Notes under the pieces: model-generated
Databases searched by the model: none
Told to the model about the DNA's origin: nothing
Seen by the model: the letters and a program-made list of their open reading frames with translations, nothing else
Translations under genes and position numbers: made by a program
In this document: positions 8,183 through 18,822 of the stretch, piece after piece
Layout: the number at the start of each line of letters is the position of its first letter
How positions within the stretch are numbered: the first letter of the stretch is position 1
Assembly (NCBI RefSeq): GCF_026625765.1
Contig: NZ_CP113062.1
Coordinates: forward strand, 3,534,001 to 3,598,000
Direction: 5' to 3'
Length of the DNA stretch: 64,000 nt
Origin: Frigoribacterium sp. SL97
GTDB taxonomy: Bacteria > Actinomycetota > Actinomycetes > Actinomycetales > Microbacteriaceae

Positions 8183-9565
8183 CTAGTTCGAGCCGAACGC
8201 CACCGAGCAGGTCTGGTCGGCCGCCGTCTGGCCGGTGAGGCCCTCGATGACCTCGGTCGTCGGCGGCGTGGTCGACGCCCCCGCGCCCGGATCGGTGGGT
8301 GCCGCCGTGTCGGCCGGAGCAGCGGTCTGGGCCGGAGCAGCTGTCTCGACCGGAGCGGCCGGGGCCTGGGTCGCCGCCGCACCGTCACCCGTGGCGGTGT
8401 TCTCGGAGCCGATGCCGGTGCTGCCCTCGGGGATCGAGAACGGGACGTCGTTCGCGATCGCGTCGAAGAGCTGGGTCGCCACGGCCTCGTCGGGCTGCAC
8501 CTTGTTCTCGTAGACGCCCGAGCCTCCGGTCGTGCCGGGGTACTGGACGAAGTTGACGGCGTCGAGCGGCAGGTCCCGGAGCGCGAGACCGATCTGCACC
8601 ATGGTGTCGATCTTGGTCAGCTGGTCGGACAGGGTCATGTTGCTCGCCGCGGCGCGGGCCAACGAGTAGAGCTTCGTGGGGTTGCTGAGGGTGTCGGCGC
8701 TCTTCACCGTCCGCAACAGTGACGAGAGGTAGACCTGCTGGCTGCTGATGCGGCCGAGGTCGGACCCGTCGCCGACGCCGTGGCGGGTGCGCAGGAAGGC
8801 CAGGGCGTCGGCACCCGAGAGCACGGTCTCGCCGGCCGGGATGTCGAGACCCGTGTAGCGGTCCTTGATGGGGGTGGCGGCACAGACGGGGACGCCGCCG
8901 ATGGCGTTCGACATCTCGATGACGCCGTTGAACGAGATCATGCCCGCGAAGGGGATGTCGAGACCGGTCAGGCTCGAGACGGTCGAGGCGACGCAGCTCA
9001 GCCCGCCGTACGAGTAGGCCTCGTTGATGGGTCGGGCCGACATCGCCGAGTAGTACCCCGAGCCGTCCTCCTTCGCGCACGACGGGATCGGCACGACCAT
9101 GTCGCGGGGGATGCTGACGGCGGTCGCGTTGGTGTGGTCGGCCGACACGTGGAGCAGGATGTTGACGTCGTTCAGGGTCGCGTCCCGCTCGCCGAACGCC
9201 CCCTGGTCCTGGCTGGCGTCGTTGTCGGTCCCGACGACGAGGATGTTGAACCCGCCTTCGTACTCGCTGATCGACGGGGGCGCGGGCTTGGTGGTCTCGC
9301 CCTGGGCCGCCTGCAGCTCGACCCCGTCACCGAGGTCGCTGCGCACCTGGTACGCCGCGATGGCGCCGACCGAGGCTCCGCTCACGAGCAGGACGGCCAC
9401 CGAGGCGGCCACCACCTTCGTGACGGCCCGCACGGCGCCTCCGCTCTTGAGCCGGCCGTGTCGGGCGACTCCCGTCGTCGCGGGGGCGGAACGGCGTCCG
9501 GAGGCGGTCGCCTCGGGTCGGGCAGCTCGTCGGCCACGGCCGGATCGGTCGCGAAGGTCGCTCAC
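8183..9565 (-). CDS. LytR-CpsA-Psr (LCP) family cell-wall ligase
   Basis: Membrane-anchored enzyme expected to transfer glycopolymers from a lipid carrier to peptidoglycan outside the cell. The 460 aa comprise a basic cytoplasmic N-terminus, one membrane helix (about 45-70) and an LCP domain. In the LCP domain NILVVGTD, ERDATLNDVNILLHV, SIPRDMVV, INEAYSYGG and ALAFLRTRHG carry the conserved Asp and Arg residues that hold the pyrophosphate. A low-complexity Ala/Pro/Thr tail follows (from about 385). The start is GTG 9565. It is alone on its strand between tRNA-Ser and the GH6 gene. Confidence 0.92.
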   Translation of the reverse strand: MSDLRDRSGRGRRAARPEATASGRRSAPATTGVARHGRLKSGGAVRAVTKVVAASVAVLLVSGASVGAIAAYQVRSDLGDGVELQAAQGETTKPAPPSISEYEGGFNILVVGTDNDASQDQGAFGERDATLNDVNILLHVSADHTNATAVSIPRDMVVPIPSCAKEDGSGYYSAMSARPINEAYSYGGLSCVASTVSSLTGLDIPFAGMISFNGVIEMSNAIGGVPVCAATPIKDRYTGLDIPAGETVLSGADALAFLRTRHGVGDGSDLGRISSQQVYLSSLLRTVKSADTLSNPTKLYSLARAAASNMTLSDQLTKIDTMVQIGLALRDLPLDAVNFVQYPGTTGGSGVYENKVQPDEAVATQLFDAIANDVPFSIPEGSTGIGSENTATGDGAAATQAPAAPVETAAPAQTAAPADTAAPTDPGAGASTTPPTTEVIEGLTGQTAADQTCSVAFGSN

Positions 9566-9706
9566 GCGGTGTCCTCTCGGTCATCGAGGGCGACCCTCGC
9601 TCGCGCGGCCTCGGGATCGTTCGAGGATCGAGCGGGCAGAAGGGCACCGTTCGGTGTACGGGCAGATGGAGATACTACCCAGGCGGTCCTGGGCCGCTGC
9701 CGGGAC

Positions 9707-10906
9707 TCAGCCGGTCGCACGGTTCGCGACGAGCTGGACGGCGTACGAGGCGTGCCACTTGCCGGCGGCCGGTCCCCCGTTGCACTCGCCGTCGCTCGCT
9801 CCAGGCGTCTTGATCCAGAGCAGGGCGTCGAGCTTCGTCGTGCCGGTCTGCACCGAGGGCACGACCCCCAGGCCGGCCCCGGGCGCGTTGCACCACGTGC
9901 CCTTCCAGCCGCGACCGTTGCGCGACGTGTCGATCACGTACCGTGCGCCTCCCGTCGCCTGCGACACCTTCTCGGCGTAGGCACGCTCGGATTCAACCGG
10001 GTAGTAGTTCGACACGTTGGTCGCGAAGCCGCGGGCACGGTCGACACCGGCCGCCTTGAGGCGCGCGGCCATGGTCTGCGGCGGCACCCAGTTCGAGTTG
10101 CCGGCGTCGAGGTAGGCGGGGACGCCCGCGTCCGCCAGGGTCGCGACCGCGGAGGCGATGGTGGCCTCCCGCCCGCTCGTCTGCTCGGGGCAGTTGCTGA
10201 TGAGCGTGAGGGCGTCGGGCTCGACGACCACGACGACCCGGTGGCCCGCCAGCCGCGAGGCGACGAGGGAGTTCCAGCGCAGGTACGCCGCGTTGTCGGC
10301 CGACCCGCCCGCCGAGTGGCTGCCACAGTCGCGGTTCGGGATGTTGTACGTGACGAACAGGGGGGTCGCGCCGACCTTCTCGGCGGCGGCGACGGTGCCG
10401 TCGATCTTCTTCACGAGCTGGGCGTCGGTCAGCCAGCTGCCGAGCCAGGTCGCCACCGGCTGCTTCGAGATCGTGCGGGCCGCCGCGGCCTCGGCGGTCC
10501 GGCCCTCGGACGTCAGCGTGGTCGCGGCGCGCGCCGCCTCACCGGCGGGGTCGACGTACAGACCGCCCCGGAACAGCGTCGTGGTGGGCGTGGTGCGGAT
10601 GGTCAGCGGGACCGCGGCGGGCGTCGTCACCGTGGGGACCGACGTCGAGGCCGGGTCGGGCGACACGGGCGCCCCGGTCGACCCGCGCTCCCCGCGCGAG
10701 GTGAAGGCGGCGATGGCGCGCTCGGCCGACTTGGACGACCGTGCGGGCGGGCTCGACGCCGTGGTCGGCGAGGCGGCGACCGAGGTCGACGAGGGGTCGA
10801 CGGGGGCCGCGTGCGCTCGCGCAGGAGCGACCGCGAGGCCAGCCGTCAGGGCGACGGCGACGCCGAGGACGACGGCGGCGCGGGTCGTCGGGGTCATGTG
10901 GGTCAT
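9707..10906 (-). CDS. Secreted glycoside hydrolase family 6 (cellulase-like)
   Basis: Predicted exported beta-1,4-glucanase. Residues 1-35 are a signal peptide (TRAAVVLGVAVALTAGLAV, then ARAHA). A Ser/Thr/Pro linker follows (about 35-110), then a GH6 domain with TYNIPNRDCG, VVVVEPDAL (catalytic acid region), AYLDAGNSNWV, and DTSRNGRGWKG near the C-terminus. No carbohydrate-binding module is seen. ATG 10906 is preferred because it opens the signal peptide; ATG 10897 is an alternative. A plant- or litter-associated lifestyle would fit but is inference. Confidence 0.88.
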   Translation of the reverse strand: MTHMTPTTRAAVVLGVAVALTAGLAVAPARAHAAPVDPSSTSVAASPTTASSPPARSSKSAERAIAAFTSRGERGSTGAPVSPDPASTSVPTVTTPAAVPLTIRTTPTTTLFRGGLYVDPAGEAARAATTLTSEGRTAEAAAARTISKQPVATWLGSWLTDAQLVKKIDGTVAAAEKVGATPLFVTYNIPNRDCGSHSAGGSADNAAYLRWNSLVASRLAGHRVVVVVEPDALTLISNCPEQTSGREATIASAVATLADAGVPAYLDAGNSNWVPPQTMAARLKAAGVDRARGFATNVSNYYPVESERAYAEKVSQATGGARYVIDTSRNGRGWKGTWCNAPGAGLGVVPSVQTGTTKLDALLWIKTPGASDGECNGGPAAGKWHASYAVQLVANRATG

Positions 10907-11207
10907 GGCTGGGGTCCTGGTGTCGAGGGGCCCGGGCGGTGTTCGGCCCACCCGGGGTGCCGACCGGTGCGGGACCGCAACGGGGGGCCCGATCAGTGCA
11001 ACACGGGGGTGCGTCGGCGTTCAGTCCCTGTTCGGGGGGACGGAGCGTTCCACTTCGGGGGCCACGAGGGTTGCAGAAGGCCTCAGGCGGGGTTCCGGGC
11101 ACGGCACCCGAGGAGGTCGTCGCGGCGGCCCTCGCGGCGGCCGACCTGGGAGACTGGACGGGCGGTCGCGGACGCTCCCGCGCGCGCACCAGGCCCGGGA
11201 GGACCAC

Positions 11208-11507
11208 ATGAACGGCGAGACCAACCGAGACGCGTGGCGGGACTCCGTCGAGACCTGGCTCAAGGGCGACGAGCGCAACGACGTCTTCGACGGCTACCTC
11301 GACTGGTACCGCGCGCCGGTGATGGCCGACACCGACGACTGGACCCGCGACTTCTTCGTGCTGCCGGCCGTCGGCTCGGACGTGCTGCACAAGCACGCGG
11401 GCTTCGTCGACGGCGACGCCGCCGTCTCGGTCGACGACACCACCTGGCGCGATCTCAGCACCCTGATCGGCGAGGCCTTCGCGACCTACGCCGCCGCCAA
11501 GGCCTAG
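11208..11507 (+). CDS. Conserved hypothetical protein, 99 aa
   Basis: No family recognised. It is a soluble acidic protein rich in Trp and Asp (DAWRDSVETWLKGDE, LDWYRAPVMADTDDW). ATG 11208 is preceded by GGGAGGACC, a good ribosome-binding site at 6-nt spacing, which fixes the start. It stands alone and ends at a GGAGGCGCGG element followed by an inverted repeat (GGGTCGCG/CGCGACCC). Confidence 0.65.
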   Translation: MNGETNRDAWRDSVETWLKGDERNDVFDGYLDWYRAPVMADTDDWTRDFFVLPAVGSDVLHKHAGFVDGDAAVSVDDTTWRDLSTLIGEAFATYAAAKA

Positions 11508-11516
11508 GAGGCGCGG
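11507..11516 (+). repeat. Dispersed GGAGGCGCGG element
   Basis: The copy begins at the stop codon of the 99-aa protein and continues into a stem, GGGTCGCG (11514-11521) pairing with CGCGACCC (11537-11544). This is a terminator-like setting. Confidence 0.6.
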
Positions 11517-11551
11517 GTCGCGTCATCTGCGGAACGCGCGACCCGACTGGC

Positions 11552-11635
11552 GGAGGGCGTGGGATTCGAACCCACGAGACATCTCTGCCCACTTGTTTTC
11601 AAGACAAGCTCCATCGGCCGCTCGGACAGCCCTCC
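11552..11635 (-). tRNA. tRNA-Ser (anticodon TGA)
   Basis: On the minus strand the acceptor arms GGAGGGC and GCCCTCC pair, the anticodon arm is CTTGTC-TTGAAAA-CAAG with anticodon TGA, and the T-arm is GTGGGTTCGAATCCCAC. A long variable arm confirms serine. This is the second tRNA-Ser within 4 kb, and serS is nearby. Confidence 0.93.
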
Positions 11636-11753
11636 CGGTGGCCGGACGAGCTACGCCGCTACGATGTGATCACTGCGCCACTTTTAACCGTGGCGTCGTG
11701 TTCATGTCGTGGCGGGATGCACGCATCGGGCAACCGGGGCCGAGTCTACCGAC

Positions 11754-12608
11754 TCAGAGCGTCGCGAGCACCTCGGCGAGCCCGTCGTCCAGGTCGCTCG
11801 ACGTCTGCTCGCTGGCCACCGCGGCGACGTCGTCGGGCGCCTGACCCATGGCCACCCCGCGACCCTCGGCCGCGGCCCAGCGCAGCATGTCGATGTCGTT
11901 GCGTCCGTCGCCGGCGGCCAGGACCTGCGACCGCGGCACGTCGAGCCACTGCCGCACGCGCTCGAGGGCGGTCGCCTTCGTGACGCCGTCCGGGGCGATG
12001 TCGAGCCAGGCCGTCCAGCCGACGTTGTAGTTCACGTGCTGGAGGCCCATGCGCTCGACGGCCGTGAGGAAGTCCTCGGTGTCGTGGTCGGGCGAGACGA
12101 CGACCACGCGGGTCGCCGGCCGGCCGACGAGGTCGTCGAACTCGACCTTCTCGGCGTTCAGTGCCGCCGCCGCCGCGGGGAACGACCCGCAGTACCGCAG
12201 CAGCCCCTCTTGGTCTTCGACGGCGTACCCGGCCCCCGCGTCGGCCAGGGCCTCGCGGATCGTCGACAGCACCTGGGTCGGGTCGAACTCCTCGACGTGC
12301 ACGCGGCGGTACCCCGTCGGGGCCGACTCGTCACGGCCCAGGGTGATCGCACCGTTCGCGCAGACGACGTAGTCCGAGACGAGACCGAGACGCTCCATGA
12401 CGGGCAGCGTCATCGACACCGAGCGTCCGGTCGCGATCATGACCTGGTGGCCCTGGTCGTGGAGGCGCGTGATCTCGCCGAGGACGGCCTCGGAGATGGA
12501 GCCGTCCTCGGGCATGATCGTGCCGTCGACGTCGAGCGCGACCAGCCAGCGGTCGGCGGCGGCCACGGGCTCGTCGCCGGGCCGGGGTGCGGCGGCGGCC
12601 TGGCTCAC
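11754..12608 (-). CDS. Cof-type HAD hydrolase (sugar/nucleotide phosphatase-like)
   Basis: Haloacid dehalogenase phosphatase of 284 aa. Motif I is LVALDVDGTI with the nucleophile Asp, motif II is MIATGRS, and motif IV is AAGDGRNDIDML. A cap domain lies between motifs II and III, as in Cof/YidA proteins that hydrolyse small sugar or nucleotide phosphates. The GTG at 12608 overlaps the serS TGA (GTGA), so it is probably co-translated with serS. Upstream in-frame codons would run into serS. Confidence 0.88.
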   Translation of the reverse strand: MSQAAAAPRPGDEPVAAADRWLVALDVDGTIMPEDGSISEAVLGEITRLHDQGHQVMIATGRSVSMTLPVMERLGLVSDYVVCANGAITLGRDESAPTGYRRVHVEEFDPTQVLSTIREALADAGAGYAVEDQEGLLRYCGSFPAAAAALNAEKVEFDDLVGRPATRVVVVSPDHDTEDFLTAVERMGLQHVNYNVGWTAWLDIAPDGVTKATALERVRQWLDVPRSQVLAAGDGRNDIDMLRWAAAEGRGVAMGQAPDDVAAVASEQTSSDLDDGLAEVLATL

Positions 12609-13870
12609 GCGACCGGCTCGATGACCTCGAGGCCACCGAGGTAGCCGCGCAGCGCCTCGGGCACGACCACCGAGCCGTCGGCCTGCTGGTGCGTCTCGAG
12701 GATCGCGACGAGCCACCGCGTGGTCGCGAGGGTGCCGTTGAGCGTCGCGACGGGAGCCGTCTTGCCGCTCTCGGTGCGGTAGCGGGTGTCGAGGCGGCGG
12801 GCCTGGAAGGTGGTGCAGTTCGACGTGCTGCTCAGCTCGCGGTAGGTGCCCTGCGTCGGCACCCAGGCCTCGATGTCGAACTTGCGTGCGGCGCTCGAAC
12901 CGAGGTCGCCGGCGGCGACGTCGATGACGCGGTAGGTGAGGCCGAGGGCCTGCAGCATGCTCTCCTGGAACCCGACGAGGGCGTCGTGCTCGGCCTCTGC
13001 CTGGTCGGGGTGCACGTAGCTGAACATCTCGAGCTTGTTGAACTGGTGCACGCGGAGGATGCCCCGGTTGTCCTTGCCGGCGGCCCCGGCCTCACGGCGG
13101 TAGCAGGTCGACCAGCCGGCGTAGCGGATCGGGCCCGCCTCGACGTCGAGGATCTCGTCGGAGTGGTACCCGGCGAGCGCGACCTCGCTCGTGCCGGTCA
13201 GGTAGAGGTCGTCGGCGGGCAGGTGGTAGACCTCGTCGGCGTGGGAGCCCAGGAACCCGGTGCCGGCCATGACCTCGGGTCGCACCAGCGTCGGGGTGAT
13301 CAGCGGCGTGAAGTCGTTCTTCAGGGCGAGGTCGAGGGCCATGTTCATCAGGCCGAGCTCGAGGCGCGCACCGATGCCGCGCAGGAAGTAGAAGCGCGAG
13401 CCCGAGACCTTGGTGCCGCGCTTGATGTCGATCGCGCCGAGCTTCTCGCCGAGGTCGGCGTGGTCGAGGGCTTCGAAGTCGAAGGAGGGGCGGGTGCCGT
13501 GCTCACGGAGCGTCACGAAGTTCTCTTCGCCGCCCGAGGGCACGCCGTCGATGATCAGGTTGCCGATGCCGCGCGCGGCCGCGTCGAAGACCGCATCGGC
13601 CTCGTTCGAAGCGGCCTGCGCCTCCTTCACGCGGGCGGCGAGCTGCTGCGCCTGCGCGACCAGGGCCTTCTTCTCGTCTTTCGGCGCCTTGGCGACGGTC
13701 TTGCCGAAGGCGTTCTGCTCGGCGCGCAGGTCTTCGAAGGCGGCGATCGCCGCGCGGCGGGCCTGGTCGGCCGCCACCGCATCGTCGACCAGCGACTCGG
13801 AGTCGCCCCGGGCCCGCTGGCTCTGCTTGACGAGGTCGGGGGATTCACGAAGCAACTGGGGATCGATCAC
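12605..13870 (-). CDS. serS: Seryl-tRNA synthetase
   Basis: Class II aminoacyl-tRNA synthetase charging tRNA-Ser. The 421 aa match the family length. Residues 1-100 form the coiled-coil tRNA-binding arm (MIDPQLLRESPDLVKQSQRA). The catalytic core has STCYRREAGAAG (motif 2), TSNCTTFQARRL and NGTLATTRWLVAILE (motif 3). The start is GTG. The downstream HAD gene overlaps its stop. Both tRNA-Ser genes of the window lie within 6.3 kb. Confidence 0.97.
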   Translation of the reverse strand: MIDPQLLRESPDLVKQSQRARGDSESLVDDAVAADQARRAAIAAFEDLRAEQNAFGKTVAKAPKDEKKALVAQAQQLAARVKEAQAASNEADAVFDAAARGIGNLIIDGVPSGGEENFVTLREHGTRPSFDFEALDHADLGEKLGAIDIKRGTKVSGSRFYFLRGIGARLELGLMNMALDLALKNDFTPLITPTLVRPEVMAGTGFLGSHADEVYHLPADDLYLTGTSEVALAGYHSDEILDVEAGPIRYAGWSTCYRREAGAAGKDNRGILRVHQFNKLEMFSYVHPDQAEAEHDALVGFQESMLQALGLTYRVIDVAAGDLGSSAARKFDIEAWVPTQGTYRELSSTSNCTTFQARRLDTRYRTESGKTAPVATLNGTLATTRWLVAILETHQQADGSVVVPEALRGYLGGLEVIEPVA

Positions 13871-13968
13871 CCGCCCATCCTAGGCAACGGCACCCGCGCG
13901 GCCGACGTTCTGCACAGAGCCTTCGCCTTCCCGTTACCTCACGGGGGTGCGTCCAATACGCTCGCCCC

Positions 13969-14994
13969 ATGACCGCCACCTCCCCCTCCCCCGCCGAGCA
14001 CGCCTCGGCATCCGAGCCCGAGACGGCTCGCCAGACCGCCGCGGTCGTCTACAACCCGATCAAGGTCGACCTCGACGCCATCAAGACGGCCGTCGGGCGC
14101 CACGAGTTCTCGAACGGCTGGGCCCCCACGACGTTCTACGAGACCAGCAAGGAAGACCCGGGCGGCGAGGTGACGAAGAAGGCCCTCGCCGAGGGCGTCG
14201 ACATGGTGATCGCCGCGGGGGGCGACGGCACGGTGCGTGCCGTGGCCGAGGCCCTGCAGGGCACCGACGCGTCCCTCGCCCTGCTGCCCTCGGGCACGGG
14301 CAACCTGTTGGCCCGCAACCTCGAGCTCTCGCTCGACAACCTCGACGACTCGATCGCGACGGCGTTCAGCGGTCGCGACCGTGACATCGACCTCGGCGTC
14401 GTCGACGTCGAGCGTGAGGACGGCTCGCGCGAGACCAAGGCGTTCGTCGTCATGGCCGGCGTCGGCCTCGACGCGAAGATGCTCGCGAACACCAACGACG
14501 AGCTGAAGAAGCGCGTCGGGTGGCTCGCCTACGTCGACGCCATCGCCCGCGCGCTCCGCGACGACAACAAGATCGACGTCCGGTACGAGCTCGACGACCA
14601 GGGCCGCAAGTCGATGCGCGCCCACACGATCATCGTCGGCAACTGCGGCCTGCTGCCCGCCAACATCATGCTGCTGCCCGACGCGGCGATCGACGACGGC
14701 ATCTTCGACATCGTCGCCCTGCGCCCCGAGGGCTTCTTCGGCTGGGTGCAGATCTGGGTCAAGATCGTGTGGGAGAACGGCGTCATGCGCCGCACCCAGG
14801 TCGGCCGCCGCATCCTCGCCGCCAACAGCCGCGAGGTGCGCACCCTGCGCTACAACAAGGGCAAGAAGCTCGTGGTCCGCCTCGACTCCCCCCAGGACTT
14901 CGAGATCGACGGCGACTCCGTCGGCAAGGTCGTCGCCCTGCGTGCGGTCGTCGACCCGGGCGGCCTGACCGTCCGCGTGCCGGCCGACGCCTGA
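13969..14994 (+). CDS. Diacylglycerol kinase-family lipid kinase
   Basis: Predicted ATP-dependent lipid kinase of the DagK/YegS family, 341 aa. The catalytic-domain motifs are VVYNPIKVD, VIAAGGDGTVRAVAEAL (ATP site, about residue 83) and LLPSGTGNLLARNL (about 108); the C-terminal beta domain has FEIDGDSVG. The likely role is phosphorylating diacylglycerol or a related lipid at the membrane face. It is divergent from serS across a 98-bp gap. Confidence 0.88.
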   Translation: MTATSPSPAEHASASEPETARQTAAVVYNPIKVDLDAIKTAVGRHEFSNGWAPTTFYETSKEDPGGEVTKKALAEGVDMVIAAGGDGTVRAVAEALQGTDASLALLPSGTGNLLARNLELSLDNLDDSIATAFSGRDRDIDLGVVDVEREDGSRETKAFVVMAGVGLDAKMLANTNDELKKRVGWLAYVDAIARALRDDNKIDVRYELDDQGRKSMRAHTIIVGNCGLLPANIMLLPDAAIDDGIFDIVALRPEGFFGWVQIWVKIVWENGVMRRTQVGRRILAANSREVRTLRYNKGKKLVVRLDSPQDFEIDGDSVGKVVALRAVVDPGGLTVRVPADA

Positions 14995-15028
14995 TCGGCA
15001 CGGGCGGCCGGCCGAGCGAGGCCGGTCG

Positions 15029-15062
15029 TCAGCGCAGGCCGCTGATCAGCGCAGGCCGCTGA
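15029..15062. repeat. 17-bp tandem duplication at the 3' end of pheA
   Basis: TCAGCGCAGGCCGCTGA occurs twice back to back (15029-15045, 15046-15062). The second copy encodes the last codons and stop of pheA, so the gene end including the stop has been duplicated. Confidence 0.8.
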
Positions 15063-15999
15063 TCAGCCCGCGCAGCCAGTCGCGGGCGTCGACGAAGGCC
15101 TCGTCGTCGTACCGCGGCGAGACCTCGGCCGGGGCGCCGTCGGCACGAGGGTACGACCCGAGGAACATCACGCTCGGGCTGAAGCGCTTCAGCCCGAGCA
15201 GGGCGTCGGCCACGCGTTCGTCGAGCACGTGCCCCTCGAGGTCGATGACGAACCGGTAGCGCCCGAGGGCGTCGCCGATCGGCCGCGACTGGATGAGGCT
15301 GAGGTTGATGCCGCGGGTCGCGAACTGCTCGAGCATGTCGACCAGGGCCCCCGAGCCGTCGGCCGGCAGCTCGACGATCAGGCTGGTCTTGTCGGCACCG
15401 GTCGCGGGCGGCACGGGCACCGTCCGGCTGACCAGCACGAAGCGCGTGACGGCCTGGTCGTTGTCGCCGATCTCGCGGGCGAGCACCTCGAGGTCGTGGT
15501 GGTCGGTGATGCCGGGAGGCGCGACCGCGGCGTCCGCGGAGCCCCCGGCGCCGCCCGGCTCGAGCAGCGAGGCGGCGGCGGCCACGTTCGACGAGGCCGG
15601 CAGGTGACCGTGGCCGGGCAGGTTGCGTTCGAGCCAGCGGTGGGTCTGCGCGTAGGCGACCGGGTGCGCGTTGACGACCCGCACCTCCTCGATGCGGGTG
15701 CCCGGCCGGGCGACGAGCACGAAGTTGACGCGCACCAGGTACTCGCCGACGATGCGGAGGCCCGGCACGGTGGCGAGGGCGTCCTGCGTCGCACTGACCC
15801 CGCCCTCGACGCTGTTCTCGATCGCGATCATCGCGGCCGTGCTGACGCCCGAGACGACGTCGGCCAGGGCCTCGCCGACGTTGTTGACGCTCTTCCAGGT
15901 GGCACCGACGGCCTCGGGCACCTGCTTGAGCGCCGCCTCGGTGAACGTGCCCGCGGGCCCGAGGTAGCTGTAGGTCGTCGAGGAGGCGCGGGTCGGCAT
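15046..15999 (-). CDS. pheA: Prephenate dehydratase
   Basis: Converts prephenate to phenylpyruvate in phenylalanine synthesis. The 317 aa contain the catalytic domain (YSYLGPAGTFTEAAL at the start, IENSVEGGV, the VTRFVLVS motif with its essential Thr) and a C-terminal ACT domain (about 205-285; IQSRPIGDALGRYRF, close to the usual ESRP motif) for allosteric Phe control. There is no fused chorismate mutase. ATG 15999 directly precedes the conserved fold. It is convergent with the DAG-kinase gene and divergent from pgm. Confidence 0.95.
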   Translation of the reverse strand: MPTRASSTTYSYLGPAGTFTEAALKQVPEAVGATWKSVNNVGEALADVVSGVSTAAMIAIENSVEGGVSATQDALATVPGLRIVGEYLVRVNFVLVARPGTRIEEVRVVNAHPVAYAQTHRWLERNLPGHGHLPASSNVAAAASLLEPGGAGGSADAAVAPPGITDHHDLEVLAREIGDNDQAVTRFVLVSRTVPVPPATGADKTSLIVELPADGSGALVDMLEQFATRGINLSLIQSRPIGDALGRYRFVIDLEGHVLDERVADALLGLKRFSPSVMFLGSYPRADGAPAEVSPRYDDEAFVDARDWLRGLISGLR

Positions 16000-16068
16000 G
16001 ACGAGGAGCCTACTGAGAGCCGCCCGGGCACCGCGACGAAGGTCGGCGGCGGGTGCCAGGATGTCCCC

Positions 16069-17688
<1,620 letters not shown>

Positions 17689-17689
17689 C

Positions 17690-17699
17690 CCGCGCCTCC
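17690..17699 (-). repeat. Dispersed GGAGGCGCGG element (inverted)
   Basis: CCGCGCCTCC on the plus strand, right after the pgm stop and before the long hairpin at 17709-17772. Confidence 0.6.
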
Positions 17700-17708
17700 C
17701 GCACCGCC

Positions 17709-17772
17709 CGACGGGCGTGTTCGTGACGGACGGGCGACTTCGGTCGCCCTCGTCCGACGAACACGCCCGTCG
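17709..17772. terminator. Long bipartite hairpin between convergent pgm and peptidase genes
   Basis: The outer arms 17709-17724 and 17757-17772 are exact 16-bp complements. An inner stem GGGCGAC/GTCGCCC closes on a TTCG tetraloop at about 17739. It is probably a bidirectional terminator. It resembles the 3595-3654 palindrome in design and position. Confidence 0.7.
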
Positions 17773-17809
17773 CGCGGTTCGCGGGGTGCGCGGCGGGCAG
17801 GCGGCAGGG

Positions 17810-18624
17810 TCAGCCCGCGTAGTCGGGGGCGGCCGGTAGGCCGAAGAACTCCTCGAGCGTGGTGACGCCCGTGTCGTGCATCTCGGTGGCGAGGGGCACG
17901 CCCACGTACCGGAAATGCCACGGCTCGAAGGTGAAGCCGGTCACGGCGACCTTGTCGGCCGGGTAGCGCAGCAAGAACCCGAAGCGCCACGCGTTGGCCG
18001 CGAGCCACTGCCCCTGGGGCGTGTCGCCGAAGCAGGCCTGCAGCGCGCAACTGAGCGGCACGGGGCTGATGTCGAGGGCGAGCCCGGTCTGGTGCTCACT
18101 GAATCCCGGACGGGCGCTCTGTGCATCGGCCTGTGCCTGCCCGAGACGCTGGACCCAGCCGGCGTAGACGCTCACCTGGGTGTCGTACGAGCGGTAGGCG
18201 CTCTGCACCTGGAACGCCCCGGCCCCCTCGGCCTCGCCCGCCCGGAACATCTCGACGACCGCGGCAGCCGCCTCGGCGCCGAGGGTCGGCGGGTTCTGGT
18301 GCGCCACGTCGGGCGTGACGAGATCGCCGGGGACGTAGTCGACCGGGTCGAGCGCGCGCAGCTTGTCGCTGACGACCCAGAGGCTGGCGGGGTCGTCGAC
18401 CGACCGGGCCGCCTTGTCGAACGCGGGTGTCGTGGGGGACGTGGGAGGCGCCTCCTCGGTCGGGGTCGGGGACGGGGTCGGGGTGAGCGTCGGCGAGACG
18501 GTCGCGGCCGACGTGCTCGGGCTCGGCTCGGGCGCGCCCCCGAGCACGCGGCCAGCAGGCCGGCCGAGAGGACGACGGCCAGGACGGTGGCCGCGGGGTG
18601 CGGCAGGGAGGGGCGGCGTGACAT
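17810..18624 (-). CDS. VanY-like D-Ala-D-Ala carboxypeptidase lipoprotein, apparent frameshift
   Basis: The C-terminal part (to about 18540) is an M15B peptidase with YRSYDTQ, SARPGFSEHQTGLALDI and EPWHFRYVG, the zinc and catalytic His/Asp set for trimming peptidoglycan peptides. The N-terminal part from ATG 18624 reads a lipoprotein signal, MSRRPSLPHPAATVLAVVLS then LLAAC, but in another frame. Adding one G to the five-G run (plus strand C-run 18537-18541) joins signal, lipobox and an AP/TPTPSP linker to the enzyme. This is either a real frameshift, a phase-variable tract or a sequencing indel. It is convergent with pgm. Confidence 0.75.
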
Positions 18625-18679
18625 CGCGTCGAGCCTAGTCACGAGGAGCGGACCGACACGGACGGACGTCGCCGCCGCC

Positions 18680-18721
18680 GACCACGACCACGACCACGAC
18701 CACGACCGCGACCGCGACCGC
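18680..18721. repeat. Hexanucleotide tandem repeat, 7 units of GACC(A/G)C
   Basis: Four GACCAC units then three GACCGC units, in the space between the divergent peptidase and DHA2 exporter genes. The copy number may vary by slippage and it sits about 100 bp before the exporter start. Confidence 0.8.
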
Positions 18722-18822
18722 GACGGACGATTCCTCTTGTTGTCGGATGCTTGCCCGTGAAGTAACTTTGCGTACTGCGCAATTCCTCGTCGCGCCTCCC
18801 CCTTCCAGACAGAAGAGACACC

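Noticed and set aside
8780..11983. 1067-codon plus-strand frame across the LCP, GH6 and tRNA-Ser genes
   Set aside because: It runs through a tRNA and two well-supported minus-strand genes; composition is that of an antisense shadow.
15982..15991. GGAGGCGCGG inside the pheA start, and similar strings at 27890 and 32315
   Set aside because: These lie in coding sequence and are expected by chance at this base composition; left out of the repeat set.
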